This document shows, piece by piece, positions 47,672 through 57,904 of a stretch of 64,000 nt of DNA. The stretch spans positions 31,336-95,335 of the forward strand of contig CANTFL010000654.1 in NCBI GenBank assembly GCA_947650285.1. Reading direction: 5' to 3'. Made by a program: the position numbers and the translations under genes. The notes beneath the pieces were generated by a model, which was given only the letters and a program-made list of their open reading frames with translations, had not been told where the DNA came from and searched no databases. Each line of letters opens with the position of its first letter. The stretch's first letter is position 1. The stretch comes from Hyaloperonospora brassicae. Taxonomy: Eukaryota > Oomycota > Peronosporomycetes > Peronosporales > Peronosporaceae.

Positions 47672-49259
47672 ATGTCTATGCGGGTTGACTTAAAGACGAC
47701 ACAGCCTGTTGATGCGCCCGACTCTGCAGCAGACAACTCGTCGTCTGCTGATCGTTCTCAGCCTGCAGCAGGTGTTGCTGCAGGCGCATATCGAAACTCA
47801 TGCACACAGTGACCCCGAGTTATGGGTCAGCTACTCTGGCGAGTCAGATGTGTCTGACTCGGAATAGCCTTTAGAGGCATCGCGTTCAACTGCGATGCCT
47901 CGTCCATCAAGAGACGTGCCTAACGTACGGGCTCGCGACATGCGTCACATTCTGTTCGGCAGTGATGATGAAATTGGTGATGAGATGGGCTACTCATCAC
48001 CACGATCAACTCGTGCACCTTTGCACGAGAGATTTGACGATGGTGCGAGCCGTCGACATACTGATAAACGTGGTACCGACAAAGGTACCACTTTGAAGCG
48101 TGATGAGCTGAAGCTGTGGCGTTTGCCTGAACAGCTCATCCATAGCTTGTCTCACGAGACAAGTCAACGCCATCGAATACCCTTATTCGGTGCGACTGAG
48201 CTTCACTGCTTGAGCTCCAGCGCGAACAACTTTCGCGCTGAGGAAGAATTTTATCTCGATGTCTTCCTTAGACATCGATGGTACAACAGCAACCAAAAGC
48301 GTGACAAGGTCTCGCTTTTGGCTGCGTGGAACGCGTTCGTCCAAAACGTTAAGAATTTTGGACGAGAAGGGTGGCTTAAGAAACTTGAGGCGACACGCCT
48401 CAGATTCGAAAAGCGAACGCCAACCGGTTCAAGGTACCGGTTGCACTGTTTCTCGAGTGAAGCAGACATCCCTTGCCTCACATGGGGTGACCCTTGTGCG
48501 AGTTGTGTTGACAACTCGCAGCGTGCACATAGGGACGTGTATTCCTCAAGTTCGCCCTGGGGTAGGGCACACATCTCGTCTGAGATGCGTGACGCGATTG
48601 CAAACTTGCAATCCGTCTACAAGCGCCTGGGGCGCGTGTTTACCGATGGGCCCTCGGACGTATCGGATGGGTCTCGTCATACTGGTGGACGATACCTTCA
48701 ACGTCAGCCATCAGCTGGGATCGAGGTTCCCAGCTGTCATACGACGGTTGGTACCCACGGCAGCGGACAAGATAACTTGTCCGCTCCCCATTCTTCTCCT
48801 GGTGGCTCAAGATTTGCCCCACGTGAAAGCGTAGACCACCTTGAGAATCCGATAGTGGTTCTGATGGCGGTGGAAAGACAAGATCAGGCTCAACCGCCGG
48901 GCTTGCAGGAGACTTTGGGTAACCATGAGCGTTACATGACAGAGTTGAGGGAGGACGTCGATGACGAATTCGATCGTCGGCACGACTCAACGGCGACCGT
49001 ACGACGTCTCCGTACCGGTCGGAAGAAATACCGATCAGATTTCGCGTCCCTTCAATTCGAGAGCGAACGCGAGAATCATAATTAGCGCGACGAGCTAGAT
49101 TCGGCTCGTCGCGAGGCCGCGTCGCTGAAGGACCAACTTGAGTGTTTGGTCTGTGCTCACAAGAATCTGTTGAGGATTCTTGAGCGTGTCGGCTGTCTAC
49201 GTTCTCGCAAGAGGCCTCGTACTGATAGTACGGGCGGGGATGACCAACATAGAACGTAG
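47672..49259 (+). pseudogene. E1 antisense ORF (opposite to pol), broken
   Basis: The reading runs against the retrotransposon genes. It starts MSMRV at 47672. A frameshift between about 47810 and 47895 follows, after which one long frame runs 47895-49085 (396 residues), stops at TAG 49083-49085, and stays open in the same frame to 49259. The N-terminus is Ser/Asp-rich with YSGESDVSDS, which is also present in E2 although the DNA differs. A central block of about 120 residues has Trp, Arg and paired Cys (for example HRWYNSNQKRDKVSLLAAW and CLTWGDPCASCVD). The C-terminal part is charged and coiled-coil-like (DELDSARREAASLKDQLE). It overlaps the integrase C-terminus on the other strand. The function is unknown. 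Confidence 0.7.
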
Positions 49260-49482
49260 GATGCGTGCGCATCCTGAGAGGCGACTCAATCGTGTATTCA
49301 TTGCTCTTGGGGTTCAACAAACGAAAGGGACCAATGTATTTTGGCAGTAATTTACTACTGCCGACACTAGTGACTACATGCCCAGGTAAGTTTGCCGTAG
49401 ACAGTAGTACTAGGTCGTTAATTTTAAGTGAAAGAACATTTGATCTTCCATTTTTGACTGCGTTCCGTTTCTGACGGTCCAC
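48640..49482 (-). pseudogene. E1 integrase C-terminal region with chromodomain
   Basis: The 280-residue frame begins near DRQKRNAVKNGR. It carries the GPY/F-type module LLPKYIGPFRLLN and HPTFYVGHPRPY. After a disordered stretch comes a chromodomain at about residues 215-275 (FHVGQILSHQEK, then YLVRCRGYQPSYDSWEP). Chromodomains steer integration by binding modified histones. The frame is separate from the catalytic core at 49771-50316. It equals the E2 copy except for one residue (P/L). Confidence 0.88.
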
Positions 49483-49770
49483 GCATTTGCGATGGAGTCC
49501 TAAACGAAACGGACTACCGCCTCTCGAGTTAGCAGGAAGTTCTCTGCTGACTCTTTGTTTTGCCTTTCAGTGCGCTTTGTGCGCACTCCTAGAAGGAGAA
49601 TTTTATATTCAGCGAGGTTGTCCTCTTCCTCGCTGGAATAATCGTTGACGATGCTAAATATACCAGCATCATCATCATCATCCGAGTCAATAATAGGTTT
49701 GTCGCTATTATTGAGGTGATCTTCTTCATCGATGTCGACCTGATCGACATCAGCATCATACGTGACGACG

Positions 49771-50316
49771 TCAGCGTCGACACGTGATGAGCAAGAGCCA
49801 AAACAGTTTTGCTCGAGCGAACCATCCCCCTCTTATCCAAGAGTCACACTCTAGAATGGTGGGCACACGTAGGTGGCGTAAGCCATTCACGTAGAACGGT
49901 GTGTGCTGTGTGGAAGCATGCACCGAATTATTGATGGCAAATTCGACCATCGGCAAGAACTCACTCCAACTTGAAAAGGAGTGGACGTATCCTCGAAGGA
50001 TCTCTATGAGGACACGGTTTGCACGTTCCGTCTGACCATCTGTTTCATGATGGTCAGAAGTGGACATTTTCAATCGTGTTCCGAGAGAACGGAACACGGT
50101 TTGCCAAAATGCCGCTGTGAACCGAGGGTCAAGGTCGGATACGAGTTCACGGGGTAACCCGTGGGGTCTGAAGACCGTGTTGATGAAGACAGGCGCACAA
50201 CCGTGGGCGTTGATCGATTCTGGGACTGCAGCAAGATGTACCATCTTGCTAAAAACGATCCAAAACCACAATAATACCATTATTATTGTTAGTGTCTTCG
50301 AGAAACCCGAAGACAA
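49771..50316 (-). pseudogene. E1 integrase catalytic core
   Basis: The 181-residue frame includes FSKMVHLAAVPESINA, then LVSDLDPRFTAAFW (second catalytic Asp) and ETDGQTERANR (catalytic Glu). The first Asp block (SMDFVFG) lies just upstream in another frame. The protein is identical to E2's, including the frame breaks at both ends. The first 25 residues are shifted-frame sequence, not integrase. Confidence 0.88.
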
Positions 50317-50677
50317 AGTCCATGGAAACGGACTTCAAACACTCTGCCGGGACCAGCAGAGGTTGTAACGGTGCACGGAATGAAGGACTAGGCTTCACCC
50401 GTTGACAAACCTCGCAAGAACGAATGTACTTGCGGACAAACAGATACTGGCGTGGCCAGTAAAAGTCACGACTTACCGTAATCTAAGTCTTTTCTCTACC
50501 ACGATGGCCGCCTGTTGGGGCATCGTGACACTCGAACATGATACGAAAATGCAATTCATCATGATCGGGAACGACGACACGAGTCGTGTCGTCGGCAACT
50601 GCTGTATAGTACAGCAGTCCGTTGCGTTTACTATACCGATCCGAGTAGGAACGGTATAGAGCCGACAAATCCGTCAA
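50205..50677 (-). pseudogene. E1 integrase zinc-binding domain
   Basis: The frame from 50677 contains ECHDAPTGGHRGREKT, which supplies the two His of the HHCC domain, and stops at TAG. In the same frame beyond the stop come the CEVCQ pair and the SMDFVFG block with the first catalytic Asp. The same stop is present in E2. Confidence 0.8.
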
Positions 50678-51947
50678 GAATTTCCGGGATAGGTTCGCAA
50701 GGTGACCGACCCATCAAACGAAGGAGAATCATATCCTCTGCGTATGCCTTTCGTACGTCGTCAAGTAAACTTGACGACGGGACACTGACTGACAGTGCCG
50801 CAACAGTGGGCTTATCCTCACTGTTGAATTGGGCGTCCGGCTCGAAATCGGGCCGGCGCGAGAGCGCATCAGCGACGACGTTTAGTCGTCCTGGTTTATA
50901 CTCCACGAAGAAAGACGCCCACCTCTCTATCCTTTGCGAGAGGTGTGGACTATTTACGGCCGTGCGTAATGACGCATGGCCCGTATATACGATGAACGGT
51001 CTATCTCCCAATTGATAGACCCGGAACTTAGCCAGTGCATATTTCAGGGCAAGGTGTTCCTTGTCATGCACTGGGTAATTGCGCTCAGCTTGTTGCAGCT
51101 GACGCGATTGATAACAGATGACTCGCTCCGCGCCATCTGCGTCGAACTGCATTAACGCACAGCCGATTGCAAAATCGCTGGCGTCACAGACCACATGAAA
51201 TGGTCTGTTCTGATCTTCAATCGCCAAGATCGGCGATTGCATCAAGCTTTGCTTGATACCCTCAAAGGAACGCTGGCACTCAGCGTTCCATGACCACTTC
51301 ACATCTTTCTTGAGCAAGCAAGAAAGATGAACATTCATCTCGGCGTCATTGCGCGAGTACTTGTGCAAGTACGCCGCTAGCCCGAGGAACTTCCTTAGTC
51401 CCTTTACATCGACTGGCACTGGCCAGTCAGTGATCGCCTTGATCTTTTCGGGATCAGGGCGTACGCCGTGTTTACCCACAATACATCCAAGAAGTGGTAT
51501 TTCGCCAGCCGCGAATACACACTTCTTCAGGATAACATACAACTTCTGCTTGCGCACAAGTCGAATAACCTGACGAACGTGTGTTCTGTGACCCTCCACG
51601 TCCGTCTTTCCGTTCATAGCCCAGCTATGGACGAACACATCGTCAAAGTAACTCTGTGCAAAATCCCGCACAGGTGTCAACAGATCTGTAACACATCTGT
51701 TGAATGTTGAAGGGGCATTACTCAGCCCCTGTGGCACCACTAGCCTTTCCCACATCATACCGCTGGGGGTGGTCACTGCTGTGTACGGGATGTCCCGTTC
51801 ACGCATGAGGATCTGATATAATCCGTCCATCAGATTCATGGACGAGAAGATGGTACTGTTTGACATGCCATCTATGATTATGTCCTTCCTCGGTATCGGC
51901 GTCTGAGACGGTACCGTTGCAGCACTCAACTTGTTGAAGGCGTGCAC
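50631..51947 (-). pseudogene. E1 reverse transcriptase/RNase H
   Basis: This 438-residue frame begins inside the RT domain. YFDD (residues 100-103) is the catalytic YxDD box, and VVPQGLSNAPSTFNR is motif B. Motif A reads SSMNLMDG, where Asn replaces the first catalytic Asp. In RNase H, CDASD and DKEHL are kept, but YTGHASL has Gly where the third acidic residue (TDHASL) should be. Two in-frame TGA codons precede the frame. All of these defects are also in E2. It differs from E2 by only six residues, all in the first 95. Confidence 0.92.
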
Positions 51948-51959
51948 TGTCTGCCATCA

Positions 51960-52553
51960 TCATGTGGCCTTTCGCACACAGAAGATCGGAGAGCTGTGAG
52001 GGGATGTCGATTCCCTCACGTTGCCCGCTGTTAAGCGATCGGCAAAGAACTTGTCGATCGCTGGTACTTGTTCACGAGGCAGTGGCCAGTGCTTCATGAC
52101 ACAATACTTCGAGCCCGGCTTGATCTCAATCTCGTGTCGAGTGCCTTTGTCCTTAGGCAACTCGCAAGGTACGGATTCAGGGAACACATCCTTGAATTCG
52201 ATCAAATCCTTATACAAAGGATTTGCCCGAAGCGACTCCAAGGATTCAGACGTGTATCGCTCATTTCGAGTCTTCTCATTGATGACGCTTACGTCAATCG
52301 ATGAGCTGCTGAGAACCCGTTCGTTCTCAGCAAATACTGTTGCCGACCGAATATCGATAACGTACTCGTCCTCCGCCACGAGTACACATATCTGCTTGAC
52401 TTTACCACTGCGCAGATCACGCAACAACCGTTTCGGGTCTTGCGGGGGCAACTGAGTTATCTCCGAAGTTTGTTTAGGAGGCACAATTAGATCAAGCGTG
52501 TAAGCGTCTACGCTTGATGCATCATTAACCAAGACATTCAATGTCTCGATCAC
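51960..52553 (-). pseudogene. E1 pol linker and RT start
   Basis: The 197-residue frame contains DLIEFKDVFPESVPCELPKD, then HEIEIKPGSKYC and SSPIFCVRKAT. This is the usual entry to the Gypsy RT (F-DVFP--LP--LP--R-VEHEI-L-PG). It ends at two successive TGA codons immediately before WQTVHAF, where the RT frame goes on. From about 52412 downward it is almost identical to E2; above that it diverges. Confidence 0.88.
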
Positions 52554-52559
52554 CTCCTG

Positions 52560-53110
52560 GAACTTTCACAGGATCTGGGTGAGCTTTCTCTACAATGTAG
52601 TGATCATCTACATTGTGTTCTTGTACAGTCGCGCTAACGACCGTACCACGAGTGAGGCCATCGCACTCGCTCTTAGTAGACCCACGTGAGTGTGAGCGTT
52701 TCAAGATATTTTTATGTCTTCATCGAAGGAACAAGTAGCAGGTATAGTAACTGATTGATGCTGCCAGCTCACCCTTGGCTCATATCTCCTAAGCCAAGGT
52801 AGTCCTAAGAAAACATCAAACTTGTCACCCAGGTAAACAAATGATGTTATCATCATTGTAATGTTCGCCTTTTAACGTGTAGTGGATTCCGTCTACACGT
52901 ATATTCATAGTGATCGATGCGCCTGTCGCTAGGCGCACCGTCATTATCGTTGGAGGGATCTCCCGCTCCAAAAAGATGATACTTCCAGCCTCAAGCGACT
53001 GGCGCCAAACAAAATTGCTCGACGCCCAACGTTAAACTAGGGCGCGAAGTGACAAGTCCTTTGTCACTTTTAATATCAAGTTAATAAGGGACAACTCATC
53101 ACCAAATGCA
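52560..53110 (-). pseudogene. E1 protease region, degenerate
   Basis: The DNA aligns to the E2 protease (57041-57634), but no frame is intact. The active-site region corresponds to E2 VDCGASNNF and in E1 the Asp codon is lost (gtttaacgttgggcg). E1 also lacks about 270 bp that E2 has between protease and linker. Several hairpins are nevertheless kept, for example at 53047-53069. Confidence 0.75.
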
Positions 53111-53267
53111 GAGACAAACAGGGACTGCGTGTCGGGAGCAACCTTCGTCAAGAGATTTGCAAATTTTCTTGTTGTTGCTGGATCAGCAGGGCGCTCCGCG
53201 TATACTGATCCCGATCATATTTTGATGGTTGGCTTCGCTGTAGTGGCTTTGCAACAGCATCGGACCC

Positions 53268-53663
53268 TCACCCTCCAGTTCTTCTTACTAATGGACGATT
53301 ACTGCGCTTAGCACCGCGAGGTACTGAGCGGGGGATACTGCATTCATATGCGTAGTGTCCCAGTTTATGACAGCGATGGCATCTCACCGATTGCTTGTCA
53401 TTCGCAGGGCGAGCTTTCTCACCCTCGACATGACAGAGGTCCATTGGTTCTGGACCTCCGACTGCTAATCGTCTCTGTGGACGATGCGAGGTCAACGTAG
53501 CGTGAGACTGTCTCACACTATAATCTTCTTGCTCCGCTGCGAAGATTGATTCGGAGAGAGTCTTCAGATCTCCGCGGAACAGGTGGTCCCTGACGGGACC
53601 ATCGGACAGCCCTTGAATGAATATTGTGATCAACACAAATTCACTCACAGGGTTCACTACCAT
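53268..53663 (-). pseudogene. E1 gag C-terminal part with zinc knuckle
   Basis: The 131-residue frame has LITIFIQGLSDGPVRDHLFRG, then EPMDLCHVE and CHRCHKLGHYAYEC, a C-x2-C-x4-H-x4-C nucleocapsid knuckle. The E2 counterpart is about 60% identical, so the two gags belong to different subfamilies. The frame ends early relative to E2 because of an indel. Confidence 0.85.
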
Positions 53664-54014
53664 GCAGCTTGCAAGGTAGCGTACATGCTGAGCGTAAGCG
53701 TGAACCTTACGCTTACCCTGTTTAATTTCGAGGAGTTCAAATAGTGTTCTAAACTATGCCCTGGGAGGCTCAAACATCTCGCTGATCACGGTCTTGGAGA
53801 TCCTTAACGACGTAAACACGTTTGGGTCGTGCAACTTGAGATTCTGGGCCCAATTCCTGGCATCCCTGCCAAGTACGACTGAGCGAATGCAACTTGCATT
53901 CTCTCATCGTCAACGCGACGAGCCCTGATGGCATCGTCGACTTCGACTAACCTTTTTAACAGGCGTCGTTCTCGGCTCCGTGTACTAGGAGATCTCTAGA
54001 TTTATAGACCCCGG

Positions 54015-54341
54015 TCAACGCTCCCGTGTCGAATGCACGGACTGAGACTGTATCAGTTCTTCGTTCCGCTGGTGATCTTGTTGTTGCAAAAGGGCCACCT
54101 GCGCTCGCGACGCATCAAGTTCTCGCTGAAAGAACTTGCTAATGACGTTATGCTGATGATATCTACCCCTTGTGGATAGCATGGAACAGATAGCTTCTTC
54201 CCTAACGATCGAATTCATTCTTTTGATCGCACTCCAATCGTTCGATCGCACACCAATAGACATCACTTGAATGGGAGTAGCTACACAGATTTCGTGAGAT
54301 CTGTCGCCTTCGTCTTCGTCCAACATGTTCATGTTGGGCAA
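54015..54341 (-). pseudogene. E1 gag N-terminal part
   Basis: It reads MPNMNMLDEDEG and then VISKFFQRELDASRAQVALLQQQD, parallel to E2 MNMLDDEE and IAKFIQNELVAERENVALLHQQ. A stop after SVHSTRER and a decayed stretch (53664-54014) separate it from the C-terminal gag piece. It begins just after the PBS and leader, as expected. Confidence 0.8.
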
Positions 54342-54371
54342 TGCGAGTGAGGTCCTTGGACGGACTACAAA

Positions 54372-54380
54372 GTGCTACCA
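54372..54380 (-). promoter_or_regulatory. E1 primer-binding site (TGGTAGCAC)
   Basis: Two bases inside the 5' LTR, the minus strand reads TGGTAGCAC. TGG pairs with the CCA end of a tRNA primer. It is the same as in E2. I did not assign the tRNA. Confidence 0.8.
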
Positions 54381-54382
54381 GG

Positions 54383-54823
54383 TGAAACGGGGCACTGCTG
54401 ACTGCGTACTGGTCAATCAGTACGGAGTTTACTATCACTGACTGTAGTGATATTCAGTGCCCATCTAGATACAGAACCACACAGAGGAAGGTAGAGTGAC
54501 TAAGGTGAAAGACTCTAGTCGTAGGAACAGTGATACTGTTATTAATAAAATTAGGTCCTATAACTCTTGTTTCTCTGTTTGTCCTGACTAAATTATACTA
54601 ATGGAACTAAATGTATGTTGACGTCTACTCACCACCCATTGCGCGCGTCTAGCAGCGATTGGTGGGTTGAAATCATCGCGATATCAACCAATGTGTAGAC
54701 TCTTCGGTCATCCCAACAATATCACCATTCTTGTGATATTGTTAATAGAATATTCAACGTAATATTCTCTAGTGTCAATTTCTTTATAATGACAATTTTC
54801 ATGTAACGGGATACCCCGTTACA
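54383..54823 (-). repeat. E1 5' LTR
   Basis: 441 bp; minus-strand start TGTAACGGGGTATCCCG at 54823. It ends at 54383 as GCCCCGTTTCA (last bases mutated). The gcgcgcgtctagcagcg block is at about 54639. It is about 10% different from the 3' LTR in the part compared by eye. Confidence 0.92.
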
Positions 54824-55390
54824 TCAGAGAGTTCTTCACGCCATCAAGTTGAGCAACAAGCGGTGAACGACCAGCTAGAATGCGAGCCTTCTCTACTTGC
54901 TTGACATTGTATATATTTTGAGGGAATATTGCTATTCCACGGCGGCGCATTTTAGCCACTATTTGGGCAGTTTCGGGTGATCAACTGCAGCTTGAATCAC
55001 TTCTTTGCGTTGCTCTTCAGTCAGCGCACGTAATTATGGATGAATGTATTGGTCGGTAATGCGTCCGTGGTTGTGATCGTGGGTGCCAACTTGAACTTCC
55101 CAGTGATCTTCTTGTTCAACTCGGCGAAGAGAACATTGGAACATACAGCCTGTCCCACGTCGGGACCGAACTCGATTGCGTTTGTTAAATGGGAAACTTG
55201 TTGTCACTTTAGGTGCGCATGAACACTGCAAAGTAACAGCTTTGATGCCACCTTCTTTCTTATTCCAGACTCGCCTGGTGTGCAGAACAGTCATAATGTA
55301 GCCTTCATCAGCATGAATTGAGTTGAGAACAGCCCACGTATTTTCTAGGCTAGCAAAGCTGGTGTTGATATGTTCGTGGTAACTATCCAT
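54824..55390 (-). pseudogene. MULE transposase pseudogene 2, N-terminal DNA-binding part
   Basis: The frame 55034-55390 (118 residues, ATG at 55390) carries an FAR1/WRKY-GCM1-like zinc domain: LQCSCAPK, RSRRGTGCMFQCSLRRV and WEVQVGTHDHNHG (C...C...C...H-x-H). Beyond a stop it continues as LRALTEEQRKEVIQAA, the usual helix after that domain. It is the other half of the gene at 46640-47101, cut by E1. E2 inserted 7 bp upstream of the ATG, so the promoter is lost too. Stops show that it was already decaying or has decayed since. Confidence 0.75.
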
Positions 55391-55397
55391 TGACAGC

Positions 55398-55790
55398 TGT
55401 AACGGGGCAGCCCGCTACATGGAATTGTCATTTGAGAGAAAATGACAATAAAGATAATGAAGTTGTATATTCTTTAAAACAATATCACCAATAGTGGTGA
55501 TATTGATGGGTCGACCAAAGAGTCTGTTCATTGGTTGATATCTTGATGATGTCAAATCACCAATCGCCGCAAGACGCGCGCAATAAGTGGTGACGAAACG
55601 TCGTCATACATTCAGTTATATTAACATAATTAAGTTAAGTCAAACAGAGAGACAGTGGTTAAAGACTTAATTATATTAATATACGAGTTCTACTTTTACC
55701 TTACCTACGCTTCCCCGTTTGCCTCGTGTACGTCTGTCGGGCGCACCGAAACCCTTGCGTTAAGTTCACGCAAGGGTGTGCCCCGTTACA
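55398..55790 (+). repeat. E2 5' LTR
   Basis: It starts TGTAACGGGGCAGCCCG and ends GTGCCCCGTTACA. Successive perfect stems include ACCCTTGCGT with ACGCAAGGGT (55751-55777). The cgccgcaagacgcgcgcaat block is at about 55565. Confidence 0.93.
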
Positions 55791-55792
55791 CC

Positions 55793-55801
55793 TGGTAGCA
55801 C
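55793..55801 (+). promoter_or_regulatory. E2 primer-binding site (TGGTAGCAC)
   Basis: It lies two bases after the 5' LTR and is identical to the E1 site. TGG complements a tRNA CCA end. The leader from here to the gag ATG is only about 34 bases. Confidence 0.8.
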
Positions 55802-55834
55802 TTTTTAGTCCTTCCAAGGACCACAACATCCAAC

Positions 55835-56932
55835 ATGAACATGTTGGACGATGAAGAGACCTTTCACGCCACGCGTGAAGGGTTTAACCATTTGAGTGAC
55901 ATCGAATGGGTTGCGGTAGAACGAATGAGTTCCATTGTAGGCGAGTTCGACATTAGCGCCATGTTGGAGTCTCTCGACAGAGACCAACAACATGCCGCTA
56001 TAGCCAAGTTCATTCAAAATGAACTTGTCGCCGAAAGGGAGAATGTAGCCTTGCTTCACCAGCAAGGCTCTCAACAGGCCGAGCAGTTGAGAGAACTCGG
56101 TGCTCAACAGACGGAGCTGTTGAGACAGCAGCAATTCCATGCTGCTGTGGGCGGGACGGCGCATGCGCGTCGTCCCGAAGTGATGAAAGTCGACATCTCC
56201 AAGTACAGTGGAGTCCCGGAGGACTCTATGTTTCTGTGGTTTGTCGAACTCGACAGAGCCCTAAGGGCTCGTCGCGTCGAAGATGAGCAAATGAAACTCA
56301 CATTTGCTCAGACCCACTTGGCAGGGCGTGCCAAAACTTGGTCCCTGGGACTCGAGAGTAGCGACCCAAATGTGTTTAGGTCGCTAGATGACTTCAAGTC
56401 CCGGCTCAGACAAACGTTTGAGCCGCCACGGGCTGAGTTCAGGGCTCGTTCAGAGCTTTTGAAACTCAAGCAGGGTAAGCGTGATGTGCACGCTTACGCT
56501 CAACATATACGACTCCTTGCGAGTAGTATAACTGCAAAACCAGTTCATGAACACACGTTGATCACGGTGTTCATGCAAGGGCTCGCAGAAGGGCCCGTCA
56601 GAAGCCACCTGTTCCGCTTTGATCTGAATACGCTGAAAGATGCGATATCGACCTCGGAACAGGAAGACTTTAGCATGAGACAGGCTCATGCTCGCTCAAA
56701 CTCTTACCGTCCATCGAGACGACAAGAGGTCGAAGGTCCAGAACCAATGGACCTCTGCTATGTTGAGAGCGAGAGACCTCGCTCTACAAACAACAAGCGA
56801 TTGCAGAGGTGCAATCTCTGTCAGAAGTTGGGGCACTACGCATATGAGTGTAGTGCTCCACGCCCAGGACCAAACAGTACTGAGCGAAATGGACTAACAT
56901 TTGCCAGAAAGGGCAATAGGCGTGGGATTTAG
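55835..56932 (+). CDS. E2 gag (capsid/nucleocapsid), intact 365 codons
   Basis: Gag builds the virus-like particle and packages element RNA. The ATG at 55835 is the first after the PBS. Residues 60-100 are Gln/Glu-rich and probably coiled coil (VALLHQQGSQQAEQL). The capsid part spans about 125-265, with WFVELDRALRA, HLAGRAKTWSLGL, FKSRLRQTFEPP and LITVFMQGLAEGPVR. The nucleocapsid knuckle CNLCQKLGHYAYEC (C-x2-C-x4-H-x4-C) is near 330-343, followed by a basic tail. It ends at TAG 56930-56932, and the protease continues in the same frame. It is the only undamaged gene of the two elements. Confidence 0.9.
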   Translation: MNMLDDEETFHATREGFNHLSDIEWVAVERMSSIVGEFDISAMLESLDRDQQHAAIAKFIQNELVAERENVALLHQQGSQQAEQLRELGAQQTELLRQQQFHAAVGGTAHARRPEVMKVDISKYSGVPEDSMFLWFVELDRALRARRVEDEQMKLTFAQTHLAGRAKTWSLGLESSDPNVFRSLDDFKSRLRQTFEPPRAEFRARSELLKLKQGKRDVHAYAQHIRLLASSITAKPVHEHTLITVFMQGLAEGPVRSHLFRFDLNTLKDAISTSEQEDFSMRQAHARSNSYRPSRRQEVEGPEPMDLCYVESERPRSTNNKRLQRCNLCQKLGHYAYECSAPRPGPNSTERNGLTFARKGNRRGI

Positions 56933-57040
56933 CGCTGTTGCGAAGCTGCAACAGCGAGACAGACCATCAAAAAATGGTCGGGGTCAGTAGGGGCGGAGCG
57001 CCCTACTGATCCAGCAACCTCAAGAGAACTTGCAAATTTC

Positions 57041-57634
57041 TTGACGAAATTTGCTCCAGATACACAATCATTATGTGTCTCTGCACCTGGTGATGACGTT
57101 TCGCTCATCATCTTAAAGTTAGAAGCGACAAATGATTTGTCGCTTCGTGCCCTAGTAGACTGTGGGGCGTCGAACAACTTTGTTTGTCGCCAGTCACTAG
57201 AGGGTCGTAGGATCAAGTTCGTTGAGCGCGACATTCCCCTCACGAGGATGACGGTACGCCTTGCAACAGGCGCATCGATAACCGTTGAGAAACGTGTAGT
57301 AGGAATCCACTACACGTTAGAGGGCGAGCAGTACGATGATGTCTTCATCGTATTGGATCTGGATGATAAATTTGATGTCATCCTGGGATTACCTTGGCTC
57401 AGAAAGTACGAGCCAAGGGTGAGCTGGCAGCATCGATCCGTGAAGATGCCTGCCGCTTGTTCATCAGATGGCCATCTGATGAACATCTTGGAGCGTCCAC
57501 AAGCGTGTGGAGGTTCTGCGAGTGAGTGCGATGGCCCCACTCGCGGTACGGTCGTTATAACGACTGCACAAGACCTCAGTGTAGCTGATCACTACACTGT
57601 CGAGCAATCTCCCGGCGGCTGTACAGATGTATAG
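57041..57634 (+). CDS. E2 aspartic protease domain (same frame as gag)
   Basis: Retroelement proteases cut the Gag-Pol polyprotein. Here the active-site loop is LVDCGASNNFV (D-C-G-A for the usual D-S/T-G-A), and the second conserved block is FDVILGLPWLRKY (ILG--W). The frame is the same as gag's: the sequence between TAG 56930 and the ATG at 57041 is open, so the true N-terminus is probably upstream, inside a Gag-Pol fusion. It stops at TAG 57632-57634. E1's copy has lost the active-site Asp. Confidence 0.82.
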   Translation: MTKFAPDTQSLCVSAPGDDVSLIILKLEATNDLSLRALVDCGASNNFVCRQSLEGRRIKFVERDIPLTRMTVRLATGASITVEKRVVGIHYTLEGEQYDDVFIVLDLDDKFDVILGLPWLRKYEPRVSWQHRSVKMPAACSSDGHLMNILERPQACGGSASECDGPTRGTVVITTAQDLSVADHYTVEQSPGGCTDV

Positions 57635-57904
57635 GCAGCACCGAAGGCTTACCACTCGATCAGGCGAAGTGGACCGGGACATGGAAGTTTACCTAGCGGG
57701 CAGCATCTTAGAAGTGAGAAACCTGTTGCCTCCAAGGGGCAATATGGTAATCCTAGGTCGACTGGAGAGTCGACCGTAGAGGATCGGTGCCTGACTGTGG
57801 TTGCACAGCCATAGACAGAAGACGTCGAGGGACTAAGTTCCCACGTACTTGAGGAAGGAATTTCTCAAGAGGCACTTGCTGAGAGGTCAGGGCCTCAGCA
57901 ACCT
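57635..57904 (+). other. E2-specific protease-linker spacer, about 270 bp
   Basis: It is open in the gag-pol frame except for TAG at 57812-57814. The encoded stretch is Ser/Pro/Glu-rich and probably disordered. It is absent from E1 and accounts for most of the length difference between the two elements. Confidence 0.6.

Larger units (their letters stand above)
47102..54823 (-). mobile_element. E1: full-length Ty3/Gypsy chromodomain LTR retrotransposon, TSD tcaga
   Basis: E1 is 7722 bp, flanked by the perfect duplication tcaga (47097-47101 and 54824-54828), and inserted in a MULE transposase gene. Both LTRs are 441 bp with TG...CA ends and differ by roughly 10% in the part compared by eye. 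This indicates an old insertion. Gene order on the minus strand is gag, protease, RT, RNase H, integrase, chromodomain, with an antisense ORF before the 3' LTR. All genes are disrupted, so E1 is not autonomous. A 4.2-kb core (about 48195-52412) is almost identical to E2 although the rest is not. Confidence 0.93.

Noticed and set aside
47895..49085. E1 antisense frame as a host gene captured by the element
   Set aside because: E2 carries the same ORF at the same place with diverged N-terminal sequence, so it is an element gene of some age and not a local capture.
49589..49840. Met-rich 83-residue ORF (also at 60639-60890)
   Set aside because: It is a shifted reading of the acidic integrase linker (GAT/GAC codons read as ATG). 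The neighbouring frame encodes the Asp-rich linker.
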